NCBI RefSeq assembly: GCF_020781835.1
Contig: NZ_JAJGNJ010000005.1
Span: 1 to 64,000 of the forward strand
Reading direction: 5' to 3'
DNA: 64,000 nt
From: Microbacterium testaceum
Lineage (GTDB): Bacteria; Actinomycetota; Actinomycetes; Actinomycetales; Microbacteriaceae
The notes under the pieces were generated by a model that saw only the letters and a program-made list of their open reading frames with translations, had not been told where the DNA came from and made no database searches. Positions within the stretch are counted from its first letter, which is position 1. The number at the start of each line of letters is the position of its first letter. Positions 30,846-40,536 of this stretch are shown in pieces. A program made the translations under genes and the position numbers.

Positions 30846-32363
30846 TCAGGCCGCGAACGGCGCGAGTTCCGCGGCGAGACGCGCGCCCACGTGCGCGTGC
30901 AGGAACGTGCCCTGCTCGCGGTGCTCCTGCGCGACGATGAGGCCCGTCTCGTGAACCGCCGACACGAGGTCGCCGCGGTCGTACGGCACGACCGCTTGCA
31001 CCTCGACCGCCGGCAGCGGCAGAGCCTCCTCGATCGCCGCGCGCAGGTCGTCGATGCCCTCACCGGTGCGCGACGAGACGAACAGGGCCGCGGGAGCGAG
31101 TCCGCGCAGCACCAGCCGATCGTCCGGGCTGAGCAGATCAGCCTTGTTGAACACGACGATCTCGTGGCCGAAGTCGGCATCGACGTCGCCCATCACATCG
31201 CGCACCGTGGACAGCTGAGCCGCCGGATCCGGATGCGACGCGTCCACGACGTGCAGGATGACATCGGCGTCGCCGACTTCTTCCAACGTCGACCGGAACG
31301 CCTCCACCAGCTGGTGCGGGAGGTTGCGCACGAACCCGACGGTGTCGGTGAGCGTGTACACGCGACCGTCGGTGGTCTCAGACCGGCGGACGGTGGCATC
31401 CAGGGTCGCGAACAGCGCGTTCTCGACCAGGACGCCGGCGCTCGTGAGGCGATTGAGCAGGCTCGACTTGCCGGCGTTGGTGTACCCGGCGATCGCGACC
31501 GACGGAATGGTGTGACGCTTCCGCTCGGCTCGCTTCGCGGCGCGCGCGGGCGCGAAGTCGCGCAGCTGCTTACGCAGCTGCGCCATGCGCGTGCGGATGC
31601 GTCGCCGGTCGAGCTCGATCTTCGTCTCACCCGGACCACGCGAACCCATGCCCGCACCGCCGGCACCCACCTGACCACCGGCCTGACGGGACATCGAATC
31701 ACCCCATCCGCGCAGGCGCGGGAGCAGGTATTCGAGCTGCGCGAGCTCGACCTGCGCCTTGCCCTCGCGGCTCTTGGCGTGCTGACTGAAGATGTCGAGG
31801 ATCACCGTGGTGCGGTCGATGACCTTCACCTTCACGACGTCCTCCAGCGCGCGTCGTTGACTGGGCGCCAGCTCGGTGTCGGCGATGACGGTGTCCGCGC
31901 CCACCGCGGCCACGATGTCACGCAGCTCCTCGGCCTTGCCGCGACCGACGTAGGTCGCGGGGTCGGGGTGCGGTCGGCGCTGCAGCACGCCGTCCAGCAC
32001 GACGGCCCCGGCCGTCTCAGCCAGGGCGGCCAGCTCGCGCAACGAGTTCTCGGCATCCGCCTGTTCGCCCTGCGGGTGAACGCCCACCAGCACGACGTTC
32101 TCGAGCCGCAGCTGACGGTACTCGACCTCGGTGACGTCCTCGAGTTCGGTCGACAGTCCGGGCACGCGGCGTAGCGCAGCGCGCTCCTCACGATCCCACT
32201 GGTCGCCGTCGGTGGACCCGCCATACGCGGTCGCGGCATCCTGCAGGGCCTGCGCCGCTCCGAAGACCCGGACCCCTCGGTGCGCATCGGCGCGCGAAAG
32301 CACACGGTCGACCGGGTCCGCCGGCGACACGTTGGTGCTCGGGGGTGTGGTCTGTTCGGTCAT
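30846..32363 (-). CDS. hflX: GTPase HflX
   Basis: Ribosome-associated GTPase that splits stalled 70S ribosomes in stress and heat shock. The 505-residue protein has the HflX N-terminal domain with VGRGKAEEL (about 160), the linker helix and GGAGMGSRGPGETKIELDRR glycine-rich loop, and the G domain with G1 GYTNAGKSS (about 300), G3 DTVGFVRNLP, and G4 NKAD. The C-terminal ~70 residues are a short extra domain. AAGGA lies before the ATG at 32363; a TAAAGT -10 at about 32405-32410 gives a ~35-nt leader. Divergent from the methyltransferase gene. Confidence 0.95.
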   Translation of the reverse strand: MTEQTTPPSTNVSPADPVDRVLSRADAHRGVRVFGAAQALQDAATAYGGSTDGDQWDREERAALRRVPGLSTELEDVTEVEYRQLRLENVVLVGVHPQGEQADAENSLRELAALAETAGAVVLDGVLQRRPHPDPATYVGRGKAEELRDIVAAVGADTVIADTELAPSQRRALEDVVKVKVIDRTTVILDIFSQHAKSREGKAQVELAQLEYLLPRLRGWGDSMSRQAGGQVGAGGAGMGSRGPGETKIELDRRRIRTRMAQLRKQLRDFAPARAAKRAERKRHTIPSVAIAGYTNAGKSSLLNRLTSAGVLVENALFATLDATVRRSETTDGRVYTLTDTVGFVRNLPHQLVEAFRSTLEEVGDADVILHVVDASHPDPAAQLSTVRDVMGDVDADFGHEIVVFNKADLLSPDDRLVLRGLAPAALFVSSRTGEGIDDLRAAIEEALPLPAVEVQAVVPYDRGDLVSAVHETGLIVAQEHREQGTFLHAHVGARLAAELAPFAA

Positions 32364-32439
32364 GTGTTCCTTTCGGCCGCGGACGGTGCCGCGGCATTCT
32401 CGCACTTTAGTCGCCCCCACGTCGGGGGCTCCGGTCCGC

Positions 32440-32445
32440 TACGCT
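32440..32445 (+). promoter_or_regulatory. -10 element of the RsmC-like gene (leaderless)
   Basis: TACGCT, six bases before the ATG at 32452. Confidence 0.5.
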
Positions 32446-32451
32446 TCCGGC

Positions 32452-33105
32452 ATGGGGAGCGACCACTATTTCAGCGCGTCGCCGTCGAGTCCCGAACAGT
32501 TCCGCCGCCTCCGCGTCACCCTCGCCGGGCGTGAGCTCGAAGTCGTGACCGCGGGCGGAGTCTTCAGTCCGGATCGCCTGGATGCCGGCACATCGGTGCT
32601 GTTGGCCAACACCCCGGCCCCGCCCGCCGGCGGGAATTTCCTCGACCTGGGAAGCGGCTGGGGTCCGATCACGTTGAGCCTCGCCCTCGACGCACCGCAC
32701 GCGACGGTCTGGGCGGTCGACGTCAACGAGCGAGCTCTCGACCTGGTGAGGCAGAACGCGCAGCGGCTCGGCCTCGACAATGTCAACGCCGTGCGCCCGG
32801 AGGATGTTCCCGAGGGCATCTCGTTCCGCACGATCCGTTCGAACCCGCCCATCCGGGTCGGCAAGAACGAACTCCACGGCATGCTCGAGCGATGGATCCC
32901 CCGATTGGCCGAACGATCCGACGGCTGGTTCGTCGTGCAACGCAACCTCGGCTCGGACTCGCTGCAGCGGTGGCTCGCCGCCACGTTCACGACGGGATAC
33001 TCCGTGCACCGCGCCGCCACCGGACGCGGCTATCGAGTGCTGCGGGTACGTCGCCATGGCTCGCCGCCGAGCGAACCCATCGACATCGTCGCCGATCCCC
33101 TTTGA
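32452..33105 (+). CDS. RsmC-like class I methyltransferase
   Basis: A 217-residue S-adenosylmethionine-dependent methyltransferase of the MTS (small-subunit rRNA guanine-N2) type. Motif I is FLDLGSGWGPITL (about residues 63-75), and the substrate motif is SNPPIRVG (about 129), close to the NPPF/Y of rRNA and DNA base methylases. In the family RsmC and RlmG methylate guanine N2 of rRNA; the exact base is not determinable. It is shorter than E. coli RsmC because it lacks the duplicated N-terminal domain. The start is fixed by TACGCT six bases upstream. Confidence 0.85.
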   Translation: MGSDHYFSASPSSPEQFRRLRVTLAGRELEVVTAGGVFSPDRLDAGTSVLLANTPAPPAGGNFLDLGSGWGPITLSLALDAPHATVWAVDVNERALDLVRQNAQRLGLDNVNAVRPEDVPEGISFRTIRSNPPIRVGKNELHGMLERWIPRLAERSDGWFVVQRNLGSDSLQRWLAATFTTGYSVHRAATGRGYRVLRVRRHGSPPSEPIDIVADPL

Positions 33106-33185
33106 CGCGACGCACACGGGTCGGGTCGACTCCCGCTTCCGCCGGCGTGGATCGTCTCACGGCCGTCTGGCGTGGCACGCCCGAG

Positions 33186-34040
33186 TCAGGCCAGAGCGAC
33201 CTCGCCGCTGAAGACGAGGGAGGCCGGTCCGGAGAGGTACACGCGCCCCTCGGCGACACGGACGCCGAGGGTGCCGCCGCGCGTGTCGACGACCCAGGTA
33301 TCCGGCGCCGCCGATCCGGCCCAGTGTCGGACCGCCAATGCCGCCGCCGCCACGCCGGTGCCGCAGCTGAGCGTCTCGCCGACGCCGCGTTCGAACACCC
33401 GCATGCCGATCGCGCCGACGCCGTCGTGGACGAGCGGGTCGGCGGGCACGACGAACTCGACGTTCGCGCCGCGGGCCGGCGCGGGGTCGAGCACCGGCTG
33501 ATACGTCAACTCGAGGCCGTCGAGCTCGCTGTCGGATGACAACGCCACGACGACATGCGGGTTGCCGAGGTCGATGCCGACACCTGGGCGGGCGACCGAC
33601 AGTCCCTTGGCGCGCACCAGGACGTCGCCGGGGTCGATGCGGTACTCCCCCAGGTCGACTTCGAAGCCGCGGTCGCTGCGGGTCAAGGTCTTCACTCCGG
33701 CCCGCGTACCTATGCGCAGGCCACCGGAGATATCCGCCAATCCCGTGTCGGTGAGGTACCGGGCGAAGACGCGCGTGCCGTTGCCGCACATCTCGGCCTT
33801 CGAGCCATCGGCGTTGCGGTAGTCCATGAACCACTCCGCGCCGGAGCCAGCGGCATCCGCTCCCTCGTCGATGGCGGCCGAGCGCACGACGCGGAGCAGC
33901 CCATCGGCGCCGATGCCGAAGTGGCGGTCGCAGAGGATGGCGACCTGGTCGTCGGCGAGGTCGAGCTCCCCGTCCGGGTCGGACACGATCACGAAGTCGT
34001 TGCCTGTGCCGTGGCCTTTGGTGAACGCGAGAGTCGCCAT
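33186..34040 (-). CDS. dapF: diaminopimelate epimerase
   Basis: Interconverts LL- and meso-diaminopimelate for lysine and cell-wall peptide synthesis. In 284 residues the two catalytic Cys are visible: AEMCGNGTR (about residue 85) and [11 protein letters not shown] (about 223). [12 protein letters not shown] at the N-terminus and GNPHVVV near 165 are family hallmarks. TAGACT lies seven bases before the ATG. Other lysine-route genes dapA and dapB are elsewhere in this window, not in one operon. Confidence 0.97.
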   Translation of the reverse strand: MATLAFTKGHGTGNDFVIVSDPDGELDLADDQVAILCDRHFGIGADGLLRVVRSAAIDEGADAAGSGAEWFMDYRNADGSKAEMCGNGTRVFARYLTDTGLADISGGLRIGTRAGVKTLTRSDRGFEVDLGEYRIDPGDVLVRAKGLSVARPGVGIDLGNPHVVVALSSDSELDGLELTYQPVLDPAPARGANVEFVVPADPLVHDGVGAIGMRVFERGVGETLSCGTGVAAAALAVRHWAGSAAPDTWVVDTRGGTLGVRVAEGRVYLSGPASLVFSGEVALA

Positions 34041-34047
34041 GGCATCC

Positions 34048-34053
34048 AGTCTA
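34048..34053 (-). promoter_or_regulatory. dapF -10 element (leaderless)
   Basis: TAGACT on the minus strand, seven bases before the dapF ATG. Confidence 0.5.
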
Positions 34054-34121
34054 GGGAGCGAGCCGGTGCTGCCCGCCTGCCGAGGAGGGTCGAGCGGGGC
34101 ACGAACCGAGCCGCGCGGATG

Positions 34122-34562
34122 TCAGGCCGGACCGCCCGGCCCATCGACGATGAGCCGGCGTCCGGTGGCCCACGTCTCGAACGGCTCGTATCCGAGGGCG
34201 TCGTAGAACCCGCGCGCGCCGGTGTTGTCGGGGCGCACCATGAGCTGGACCTTGGGACAGCCGAGCGCTTCCAGCAGCCGCTCCGCCTCGGTGACGAGCG
34301 CGCGGCCGACGCCCTGCCCGCGATGCGTCTGGGCCGCGGCGAGGTAATAGAGCCAGCCGCGGTGACCGTCGTAGCCGGCCATCACGCTGCCCACCACCTC
34401 GTCGCCGTCGACGGCGACGAGGAACAGCTCCGGCTGAACGGTGAGCTTGCGGCGGATGTCGGCGCGCGGATCGTTCCAGGGGCGGGTGAGCCCGGCGCCT
34501 TCCCACAACGTCACCACGGCGTCTTCGTCCGCGACCTCGAATGCACGGATGTGCACGTTCAC
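34122..34562 (-). CDS. GNAT family acetyltransferase, YpeA-like
   Basis: A 146-residue acetyl-CoA-dependent N-acetyltransferase. The sequence [18 protein letters not shown] near the N-terminus and [15 protein letters not shown] around residue 65 are very close in pattern to the E. coli YpeA group. The acetyl-CoA loop is [10 protein letters not shown] (about 84-93). Substrate unknown. GTG at 34562 overlaps the miaA stop (GTGA), so it is the last gene of a miaB-miaA-GNAT string. It might acetylate a protein or small amine; nothing in the context decides. Confidence 0.88.
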   Translation of the reverse strand: MNVHIRAFEVADEDAVVTLWEGAGLTRPWNDPRADIRRKLTVQPELFLVAVDGDEVVGSVMAGYDGHRGWLYYLAAAQTHRGQGVGRALVTEAERLLEALGCPKVQLMVRPDNTGARGFYDALGYEPFETWATGRRLIVDGPGGPA

Positions 34563-35497
34563 CTGGCTACCTCCTCGACGATCGCGTCCGCGCGAACGGT
34601 TCTCGCATCGACCCACCGCACGCCGGCGTAACGACGGAACCATGACACCTGACGCCGCGCGTACCGGCGGGTGAGAGCCTGGGTCTCGGCGATGGCCTGG
34701 ACGCGCGTCATCTCGCCCCGAAGCTCCGCGAGCGCCTGGGCGTAGCCGATGGCGCGCGAGGCGGTCGGCCCCCTCTCGATACCGTCGGCGCGCAGCGCGG
34801 CGACCTCGTCGAGCAGTCCTTGCTCCCACATGCGCTCGACCCGTGCGTCCAGCAGGTGGACGAGAGCGTCGCGATCGATAGCTGTTCCGAGGATCGACGT
34901 CCGCGGATGCCACGGCTCGGGCTGCGCGGGGAGGGCGCCCCCGTGCGTGTCTCCCCCCTGGGCCAGAACCTCCAGCGCCCGGACGACCCGCCGTCCGTTG
35001 CGCGGGTCGATGCGCTCCGCCGCGACCGGATCCGCCGCGCGCAGTCGCTCGTACAGGACACCGGGTCCGAGCCTCTCGAGCTCGCTCTCGAGACCGGCGC
35101 GCACGGCGGCGTCACGCGGAGGAAAGCGGAAGTCCCACAGCACGCTGGAGACGTACAGTCCGGAACCGCCGACGAGGATCGCGTCGGCGCCGCGCGCGTG
35201 CACCCGGGCGATGGTCTCGCGTGCCACGTTCTGATACCAGGCCACCGCCGCTTCGTCGGTCACCGCGAGCGCATCGAACAGGTGGTGCGGGATGCCGCGC
35301 CGGTCGGCGACGGGGAGCTTCGCGGTACCGATGTCCATGCCTCGGTACAGCTGCATGGCATCCGCGTTGACGATCTCGACCGGGCGGTCGCGCTGGCGCA
35401 ACGCGTCGGCAAGATCGAGGGACAGGCCGGTCTTGCCCGTGCCGGTCGCACCGACGACGACCCACAGCCGTGGCGCGGAGGGCGCGGCGGCGGTCAC
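34559..35497 (-). CDS. miaA: tRNA dimethylallyltransferase
   Basis: Adds an isopentenyl group to A37 of tRNAs reading UNN codons. The 312-residue protein has the P-loop [11 protein letters not shown] (about residue 17), [15 protein letters not shown] (substrate switch) and the [16 protein letters not shown] segment. It precedes (in enzyme order) or follows MiaB, whose gene is immediately upstream and overlaps by GTGA; together they make the ms2i6A modification. GTG start at 35497. Confidence 0.97.
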   Translation of the reverse strand: MTAAAPSAPRLWVVVGATGTGKTGLSLDLADALRQRDRPVEIVNADAMQLYRGMDIGTAKLPVADRRGIPHHLFDALAVTDEAAVAWYQNVARETIARVHARGADAILVGGSGLYVSSVLWDFRFPPRDAAVRAGLESELERLGPGVLYERLRAADPVAAERIDPRNGRRVVRALEVLAQGGDTHGGALPAQPEPWHPRTSILGTAIDRDALVHLLDARVERMWEQGLLDEVAALRADGIERGPTASRAIGYAQALAELRGEMTRVQAIAETQALTRRYARRQVSWFRRYAGVRWVDARTVRADAIVEEVAR

Positions 35498-37044
35498 CCG
35501 CCGATGCGCAGCGTCGGAAGGCCGAGGGAGACGGGTCGGGGACCGCCCTCCTCGCCGACGGGTGCGGGGACACCGCAGGACTCCGCCTGCGACCGATCCC
35601 AGGCGTCACCGGCCCGCGTGCGACGGATCCGAAGCGGTCGACCGGCAGCGGCGTCGGCGAGCAGGTAGAAGGGCGCGGCGTGGGTGACGTCGACCGTGAC
35701 GACATCTCCCGGGCGCGGAAGCACAGAGCCGTCCGGCACCTCGAAGTGCACGAGGCGGTTGTCCTCGGCACGGCCGGTCAGACGACGTGTGGCGGCATCC
35801 TTCTTGCCCTCGCCGGTGGAGACCAGGACCTCGAGCGAACGGCCGAGCTGCTTCTGGTTCTCCTCGAGCGAGATGCGCTCCTGCAGGGCGATGAGACGCT
35901 CGTAGCGTTCCTGCACCACGGCCTTCGGGACCTGGTCCGCCATCGTGGCGGCCGGGGTACCCTCGCGGATCGAGTACTGGAAGGTGAAGGCGCTGGCAAA
36001 GCGAGATGCTTCGACGACGCGCATCGTCTCTTCGAAATCGGTATCCGTCTCCCCCGGGAAGCCGACGATGATGTCGGTCGTGATGGCGGCGTGGGGGATG
36101 CGGTCGCGCACGCGGTCCAGGATGCCGAGGAACCGTTCGCTGCGGTACGAGCGGCGCATCGCCTTCAGAATCCGGTCGGAGCCGGACTGCAGGGGCATGT
36201 GCAGCTGGGGCATCACGGACGGCGTCTCGGCCATGGCGGCGATGACGTCGTCGGTGAAGGCGGCGGGGTGCGGGCTGGTGAAGCGGATGCGCTCGAGCCC
36301 CTCGATCTCGCCGGCCGCCCGCAGCAGCTTTCCGAAGGCGAGTCGATCACCGAACTCGACGCCGTACGAGTTGACGTTCTGACCGAGCAGCGTGACCTCG
36401 ATCGCACCATCCTCGACGAGGAGACGGATCTCGTTCAGGATGTCACCGGGCCGGCGGTCTTTCTCCTTCCCGCGCAGACTCGGGACGATGCAGAACGTGC
36501 AGGTGTTGTTGCAGCCGACCGAGATCGACACCCAGCCGCTGTGGATCGAATCGCGCTTGGTGGGCAGCGTGGAAGGGAAGACCTCGAGGGACTCGAGGAT
36601 CTCGAGTTCGGCTTCACCGTTGTGCCGGGCACGCTCGAGCATCCCGGGCAAGGAGCCCATGTTGTGCGTACCGAACACGACATCGACCCACGGCGCCTTC
36701 TGCTGAACGGCGTCCTTGTCCATCTGTGCCAGGCATCCGCCGACCGCGATCTGCATGCCGTCGTGAGCGTCCTTGCGGGACTTCAGGTGTCCGAGAGTTC
36801 CGTAGAGCTTGCCGGCGGCGTTGTCGCGAACCGCGCAGGTGTTGATCACGACGACATCGGCGTCGGTTCCGGCCTCTGCGCGGACGTAGCCGGCGCTCTC
36901 GAGAGAACCCGACAGGCGCTCGGAGTCGTGGACGTTCATCTGGCAGCCGAACGTCCGCACCTCATAAGTGCGGGCGCGCCCTTCTGCCGTGCGGGCGGCA
37001 GCGGAGGGCGCGATGAGCGTCGGCGTGGATACGGGGGTCGTCAT
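35494..37044 (-). CDS. miaB: tRNA-2-methylthio-N6-dimethylallyladenosine synthase
   Basis: Radical-SAM methylthiotransferase completing the ms2i6A37 modification. The 516-residue protein has the N-terminal UPF0004 domain with Cys in [18 protein letters not shown] and GGCLAQMD, the radical-[11 protein letters not shown] (CxxxCxxC pattern, about residue 175), and a C-terminal TRAM domain (about 390-470). A ~45-residue tail follows TRAM. Of several N-terminal Met codons I chose ATG at 37044 (MTTPVST) because TAGAAT just upstream is the likely -10 and overlaps an earlier ATG. Coupled to miaA by GTGA. Confidence 0.95.
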   Translation of the reverse strand: MTTPVSTPTLIAPSAAARTAEGRARTYEVRTFGCQMNVHDSERLSGSLESAGYVRAEAGTDADVVVINTCAVRDNAAGKLYGTLGHLKSRKDAHDGMQIAVGGCLAQMDKDAVQQKAPWVDVVFGTHNMGSLPGMLERARHNGEAELEILESLEVFPSTLPTKRDSIHSGWVSISVGCNNTCTFCIVPSLRGKEKDRRPGDILNEIRLLVEDGAIEVTLLGQNVNSYGVEFGDRLAFGKLLRAAGEIEGLERIRFTSPHPAAFTDDVIAAMAETPSVMPQLHMPLQSGSDRILKAMRRSYRSERFLGILDRVRDRIPHAAITTDIIVGFPGETDTDFEETMRVVEASRFASAFTFQYSIREGTPAATMADQVPKAVVQERYERLIALQERISLEENQKQLGRSLEVLVSTGEGKKDAATRRLTGRAEDNRLVHFEVPDGSVLPRPGDVVTVDVTHAAPFYLLADAAAGRPLRIRRTRAGDAWDRSQAESCGVPAPVGEEGGPRPVSLGLPTLRIGG

Positions 37045-37152
37045 GATGGGTGCCATTCTAAGCGCCGGTCGCACCGACGTCGGGGGCGGACGGGAGCAGC
37101 CCAGACCCGGCGGTCGCGGGGCGTCCACGGGGACCGTTCGCGTCGAGGACGC

Positions 37153-37962
37153 TCAATCATCCGGCGTGAAGCGCACGCCCGATGCCGGCGGCACGGGCCG
37201 CGAGGACGGGGCTCGGCGCACCCCCGCCTCGGAGAGGGCTTGCCGGGCGGCATCGAGCGACACGGAGGACGAGTAGCCCCTCCGCGCGAGCTGGCCGGCG
37301 AGTCGACGCAGGCTCGCGTCGTAGTCCTTCCCGCCCACGCTGCGCGCCTTGGAGCGGGCGAACTCCAGCGCACGCTCGGCGTCGTCATCGGGTAGATCGG
37401 CGATCGCCGCGTCGGCGACGTCGCGCGGGATTCCGCGTTTGCGGAGCGTCTGGACGACGGCTCGACGGCCCTGACCTCGACGTTCGATCGCCGAGAGCGC
37501 GAGCTGCTCGGCGAACGCCTCGTCGTCGAGATAGCCGAGGTCGACGAACTTGGCCACGACAGCGTCGATCACCGCATCGTCTGCACCCTCGACACCACTC
37601 AGTGCCGCGCGGGCCTCGGCCAGCGAGAGTGACCGGCTGCGGAGCTTGCGGAGAAGCACGGTCTCGGCGCGGTCGCGGATCTCGTCGAGCGACTCCGCTT
37701 CCGGCGATGCGTCGAACGCTCCCCCCGGGAGAGTCCAGTGCGCAGCTGCGTCCTCGAAGTGGGGATGTCGCGCCGCCGACTCGGGAGCGACCGGCGACCC
37801 CGCCGTGCGCTCGCGTGCCCCGAAGAGCGGGATCACCGGGGCGAGCTGTTCGTCGCCCGCCGCGTCGACGGAGCGCGCTCGGGTGTCCGGGCCGCGGCCC
37901 CCGCCCGCGTCGTGCTCCGTGGGATGGGAGCCCCGACGCGGACGGTGAGCGTCGTCGGTCAT
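37153..37962 (-). CDS. recX: regulatory protein RecX
   Basis: Binds RecA filaments and limits recombinase activity. The 269-residue protein is longer than the usual ~150-170 because of an unconserved N-terminal ~95-residue extension rich in Pro and Arg. The helical three-tandem repeat core begins near LDEIRDRAETVLLRKL, with LSLAEARAAL and FVDLGYLDDEAFAEQ and RRGQGRRAVVQTLRKRGI as signature parts. It overlaps the recA stop (TGATG), so RecA and RecX are made from one SOS-inducible message. Confidence 0.93.
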   Translation of the reverse strand: MTDDAHRPRRGSHPTEHDAGGGRGPDTRARSVDAAGDEQLAPVIPLFGARERTAGSPVAPESAARHPHFEDAAAHWTLPGGAFDASPEAESLDEIRDRAETVLLRKLRSRSLSLAEARAALSGVEGADDAVIDAVVAKFVDLGYLDDEAFAEQLALSAIERRGQGRRAVVQTLRKRGIPRDVADAAIADLPDDDAERALEFARSKARSVGGKDYDASLRRLAGQLARRGYSSSVSLDAARQALSEAGVRRAPSSRPVPPASGVRFTPDD

Positions 37963-39011
37963 CAGGCGGGACGACGGGCAGCCAGCTCGTCAGTGGTCGG
38001 CGCCGCAGCAGCGGGGGCACCGATACCGAGCTTGCCCTTGATCTTCGACTCGATCTCGGCCGCGACATCGGCGTTCTTGATGAGGAAGTTCCGCGCGTTC
38101 TCTTTACCCTGACCCAGCTGCTCGCCGTCGTAGGTGTACCACGCGCCCGACTTCTTCACGATGCCGTGCTCGACACCGAAGTCGATCAAGCTGCCCTCAC
38201 GCGAGATGCCGACACCGTAGAGGATGTCGAACTCGGCCTGCTTGAAGGGCGGAGCCATCTTGTTCTTGACGACCTTCACGCGGGTGCGGTTTCCCACAGC
38301 CTCGGTGCCGTCCTTCAGGGTCTCGATGCGCCGGATGTCGAGGCGGACCGACGCGTAGAACTTCAGCGCCTTTCCGCCCGCGGTGGTCTCGGGCGATCCG
38401 AAGAACACGCCGATCTTCTCGCGCAGCTGGTTGATGAAGATGGCAGTGGTCTTCGTCGTGTTCAGACCACCCGTCAGCTTGCGCAGCGCCTGGGACATCA
38501 GGCGAGCCTGCAGACCCACGTGCGAGTCGCCCATCTCACCCTTGATCTCGGCCTCGGGTACGAGAGCGGCCACCGAGTCGATGACGACGAGGTCGATGGC
38601 ACCGGAACGGATCAGCATGTCGGCGATCTCGAGGGCCTGCTCACCGGTGTCGGGCTGCGACACGAGGAGAGCGTCGATGTCGACGCCGAGCTTCTTGGCG
38701 TACTCGGGGTCGAGGGCATGCTCGGCGTCGATGAAGGCCGCGATGCCGCCGGCGCGCTGGGCGTTGGCGATGGCATGCAGCGTCAGGGTGGTCTTACCGG
38801 AGGACTCGGGACCGTAGATCTCGATGATGCGGCCGCGAGGGAGACCGCCGATGCCGAGCGCCACATCGAGAGCGACGGAACCGGTGGGGATGGTCTCGAT
38901 CGGTGCGCGCTCGTCGCTGCCCAGTCGCATGACCGAGCCCTTTCCGAACTGACGGTCGATCTGGGCGAGGGCCGATTCGAGGGCCTTCTCGCGCTCTGCG
39001 GGTGAGGGCAT
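37962..39011 (-). CDS. recA: recombinase RecA
   Basis: Strand-exchange protein and activator of LexA cleavage. The 349-residue sequence has Walker [10 protein letters not shown] (about residue 69), Walker [12 protein letters not shown], loop L1 [17 protein letters not shown] and loop L2 with [16 protein letters not shown] (about 195-212). No intein. The ATG at 39011 has an AGAAAGAAG-type site upstream. Its predicted -10 (TAGGCT, 39196-39201) is about 185 nt upstream, next to a near-perfect SOS box, giving a long leader. Co-expressed with recX. Confidence 0.98.
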   Translation of the reverse strand: MPSPAEREKALESALAQIDRQFGKGSVMRLGSDERAPIETIPTGSVALDVALGIGGLPRGRIIEIYGPESSGKTTLTLHAIANAQRAGGIAAFIDAEHALDPEYAKKLGVDIDALLVSQPDTGEQALEIADMLIRSGAIDLVVIDSVAALVPEAEIKGEMGDSHVGLQARLMSQALRKLTGGLNTTKTTAIFINQLREKIGVFFGSPETTAGGKALKFYASVRLDIRRIETLKDGTEAVGNRTRVKVVKNKMAPPFKQAEFDILYGVGISREGSLIDFGVEHGIVKKSGAWYTYDGEQLGQGKENARNFLIKNADVAAEIESKIKGKLGIGAPAAAAPTTDELAARRPA

Positions 39012-39091
39012 GACGTCTTCTTTCTGCTCGCGTTCCGTCGCCTATAGGCTGTCGCGCCGCCCACCGACGGTGGCCGTTCACGACAAGGCGT

Positions 39092-39107
39092 TCAGAGTGT
39101 CGTTCGA
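39092..39107 (-). promoter_or_regulatory. possible secondary LexA half-site
   Basis: Minus-strand TCGAAC at 39102-39107 with a poor second half (9 of 12 informative positions match the SOS box). It lies inside the predicted recA leader; it may be chance. Confidence 0.25.
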
Positions 39108-39195
39108 CGTCCATCACGTTAGGGAGGGCCTCCGACATCGAGGGAGGAAACCCGACCTTCCGGGGATGGATGCACCCCAAACTCCGATGTGCAGG

Positions 39196-39225
39196 AGCCT
39201 ACGCCGGAATCGAACGAAGATTCGA
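39196..39225 (-). promoter_or_regulatory. recA SOS box and promoter
   Basis: TCGAACGAAGATTCGA at 39210-39225 matches 11 of the 12 informative positions of the actinobacterial LexA box TCGAAC-N4-GTTCGA. It ends eight bases upstream of the minus-strand -10 TAGGCT (39196-39201), so a bound LexA would cover the -35 region. Confidence 0.8.
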
Positions 39226-39302
39226 TGACACGCCGCGAAGAACAGCGTCAGTACCGAACCCCCGCCGGATCCGAGCGCGAGAAGGGCGTTGCCCGATCGA
39301 GG

Positions 39303-39527
39303 TCAGCGCCGGCGTGGATCCAACCGCCCGACACCGTACCGACGCTCGGCGGGCACGTCGGTCTCGTCGCACAGCGCGAGCCACACCTCACGCGGGTCGA
39401 CGCCGGCGGCGAGGGCGTCCGCACTCGTGCGACCCCCTACGGATGACAGCACGAGGTCGGTCATGAGGGAACTCCCACGCGCGCCGAACTCGTCGGCGAC
39501 CGCGCGATCGAACTCGCTACGACGCAT
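39303..39527 (-). CDS. DUF3046 family protein
   Basis: A 74-residue protein beginning MRRSEFDRAVADEFGARG, typical of DUF3046, a small family that in actinobacteria is found just upstream of recA. It has two predicted helices and the segment ALAAGVDPREVWLALCDETDVP. Its function is unknown. It lies 8 nt after clgR and so is probably co-transcribed with it; the following 291 nt before recA hold the SOS promoter. Confidence 0.85.
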   Translation of the reverse strand: MRRSEFDRAVADEFGARGSSLMTDLVLSSVGGRTSADALAAGVDPREVWLALCDETDVPAERRYGVGRLDPRRR

Positions 39528-39535
39528 GCCGGGGG

Positions 39536-39844
39536 TCAGTGCAGGGAGAGCTCGGGCTCGACCGCGGCGACCAGATCGTCGGGAACGACATCGGGGAAGG
39601 TCTGAAGACCCTCGAGAACAGACAGACGGTCGCCGACCTCGCGCATGATCGTGGAGATGGGGACGTCGAGGGCTTCCGCCACCGATGCGAGGATCTCGCT
39701 CGACGCTTCCTTCTGGCCGCGCTCGACCTCACTCAGGTACCCGAGCGCGACACTGGCGCGGCTGGCTACCTGGCGAAGGGTACGGCCCTTCTGCTGGCGG
39801 AGCTCACGCAGGACCTCGCCGATCTCTTGACGGACCAGGATCAT
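39536..39844 (-). CDS. clgR: XRE-type regulator ClgR
   Basis: A 102-residue transcription factor. The helix-turn-helix spans LRQVASRASVALGYLSEVERGQKEASSE (about residues 22-49), closely matching ClgR, which activates clp protease, recR and other stress genes in Corynebacterium, Streptomyces and Mycobacterium. The order pgsA-cinA-clgR-DUF3046-recA-recX is characteristic. GAGGAGGGG precedes the ATG. ClgR is itself usually a Clp substrate; the C-terminus here is LSLH. Confidence 0.9.
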   Translation of the reverse strand: MILVRQEIGEVLRELRQQKGRTLRQVASRASVALGYLSEVERGQKEASSEILASVAEALDVPISTIMREVGDRLSVLEGLQTFPDVVPDDLVAAVEPELSLH

Positions 39845-40008
39845 GTGAACCCCTCCTCACTACCGATTCCTCCGCTGCCCGGGTGGACAACGGTACAACA
39901 CCGTTTCAGGTCACCCTAATGCCGCGCGCTGGGCACTGGATGGGAATCGCTGAGAACAACCCGGATGTGTCATCATATGTTCCCTTCATCGCCGGGTCCG
40001 GCACGATG
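39845..40008 (-). promoter_or_regulatory. clgR upstream region
   Basis: 164 nt between cinA and clgR. AATCGCTGAGA at 39945-39955 matches one half of the reported ClgR box (CGCTNANA...AGCG); the other half is degenerate. ClgR autoregulation is known in other actinobacteria, so this is a plausible but weak site. Confidence 0.3.
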
Positions 40009-40536
40009 TCACAGCGCCGCGAGGGCACGACGTACAGCGATATGCGTGGCCTCGCGTCGAATGCGGTCGCGGTCGCCGGAGATGACCAGCGAGTCCACGC
40101 GCGTGCCGAGAGGCGTCGACACGGCGATGTGCACCGTCCCGACCGGCTGACCGTCCTGCGGCTCAGGGCCGGCGACGCCGGTGGTGGCGATACCGACGTC
40201 GGCGGGGACCCCGTCGTGACCCAGGACGTCGCGGACGCCTCGCGCCATCTGGCGAGCGACGCGCGGATGGACCGCGCCGTGTGCGTCGAGGAGTGCCGGG
40301 TCGACGCCGAGCACGCTGTGCTTGAGATCGGTCGCGTACGCCACGATGCCGCCACGGACCGCGCGCGAGGCGCCCGGAACGTCCACCAGCGAGGACACGA
40401 CCATCCCTCCGGTCAGGGATTCGGCGACGGCCACGGTCCAGCCGAGTTCCACGAGCCGGTCCAGCAGGACGGCCGCGCTCTCGCGCGGATCCCGAGCGAG
40501 CGTCTCATCCAGATCGTCGGGGACGCCGTCGATCAC
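40009..40536 (-). CDS. cinA: CinA C-terminal domain amidohydrolase (PncC type)
   Basis: A 175-residue protein consisting only of the CinA C-terminal domain, which in other bacteria is nicotinamide-nucleotide amidase PncC, deamidating NMN to nicotinic acid mononucleotide. AESLTGGMVVSSLVDVPGAS (about residues 40-59), GGIVAYATDLK and TGVAGPEPQDGQPVGTV are the family hallmarks. The N-terminal MoCF-like domain of full CinA is absent, as is usual in actinobacteria. GTG at 40536 overlaps the pgsA stop (GTGA). Confidence 0.92.
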   Translation of the reverse strand: MIDGVPDDLDETLARDPRESAAVLLDRLVELGWTVAVAESLTGGMVVSSLVDVPGASRAVRGGIVAYATDLKHSVLGVDPALLDAHGAVHPRVARQMARGVRDVLGHDGVPADVGIATTGVAGPEPQDGQPVGTVHIAVSTPLGTRVDSLVISGDRDRIRREATHIAVRRALAAL

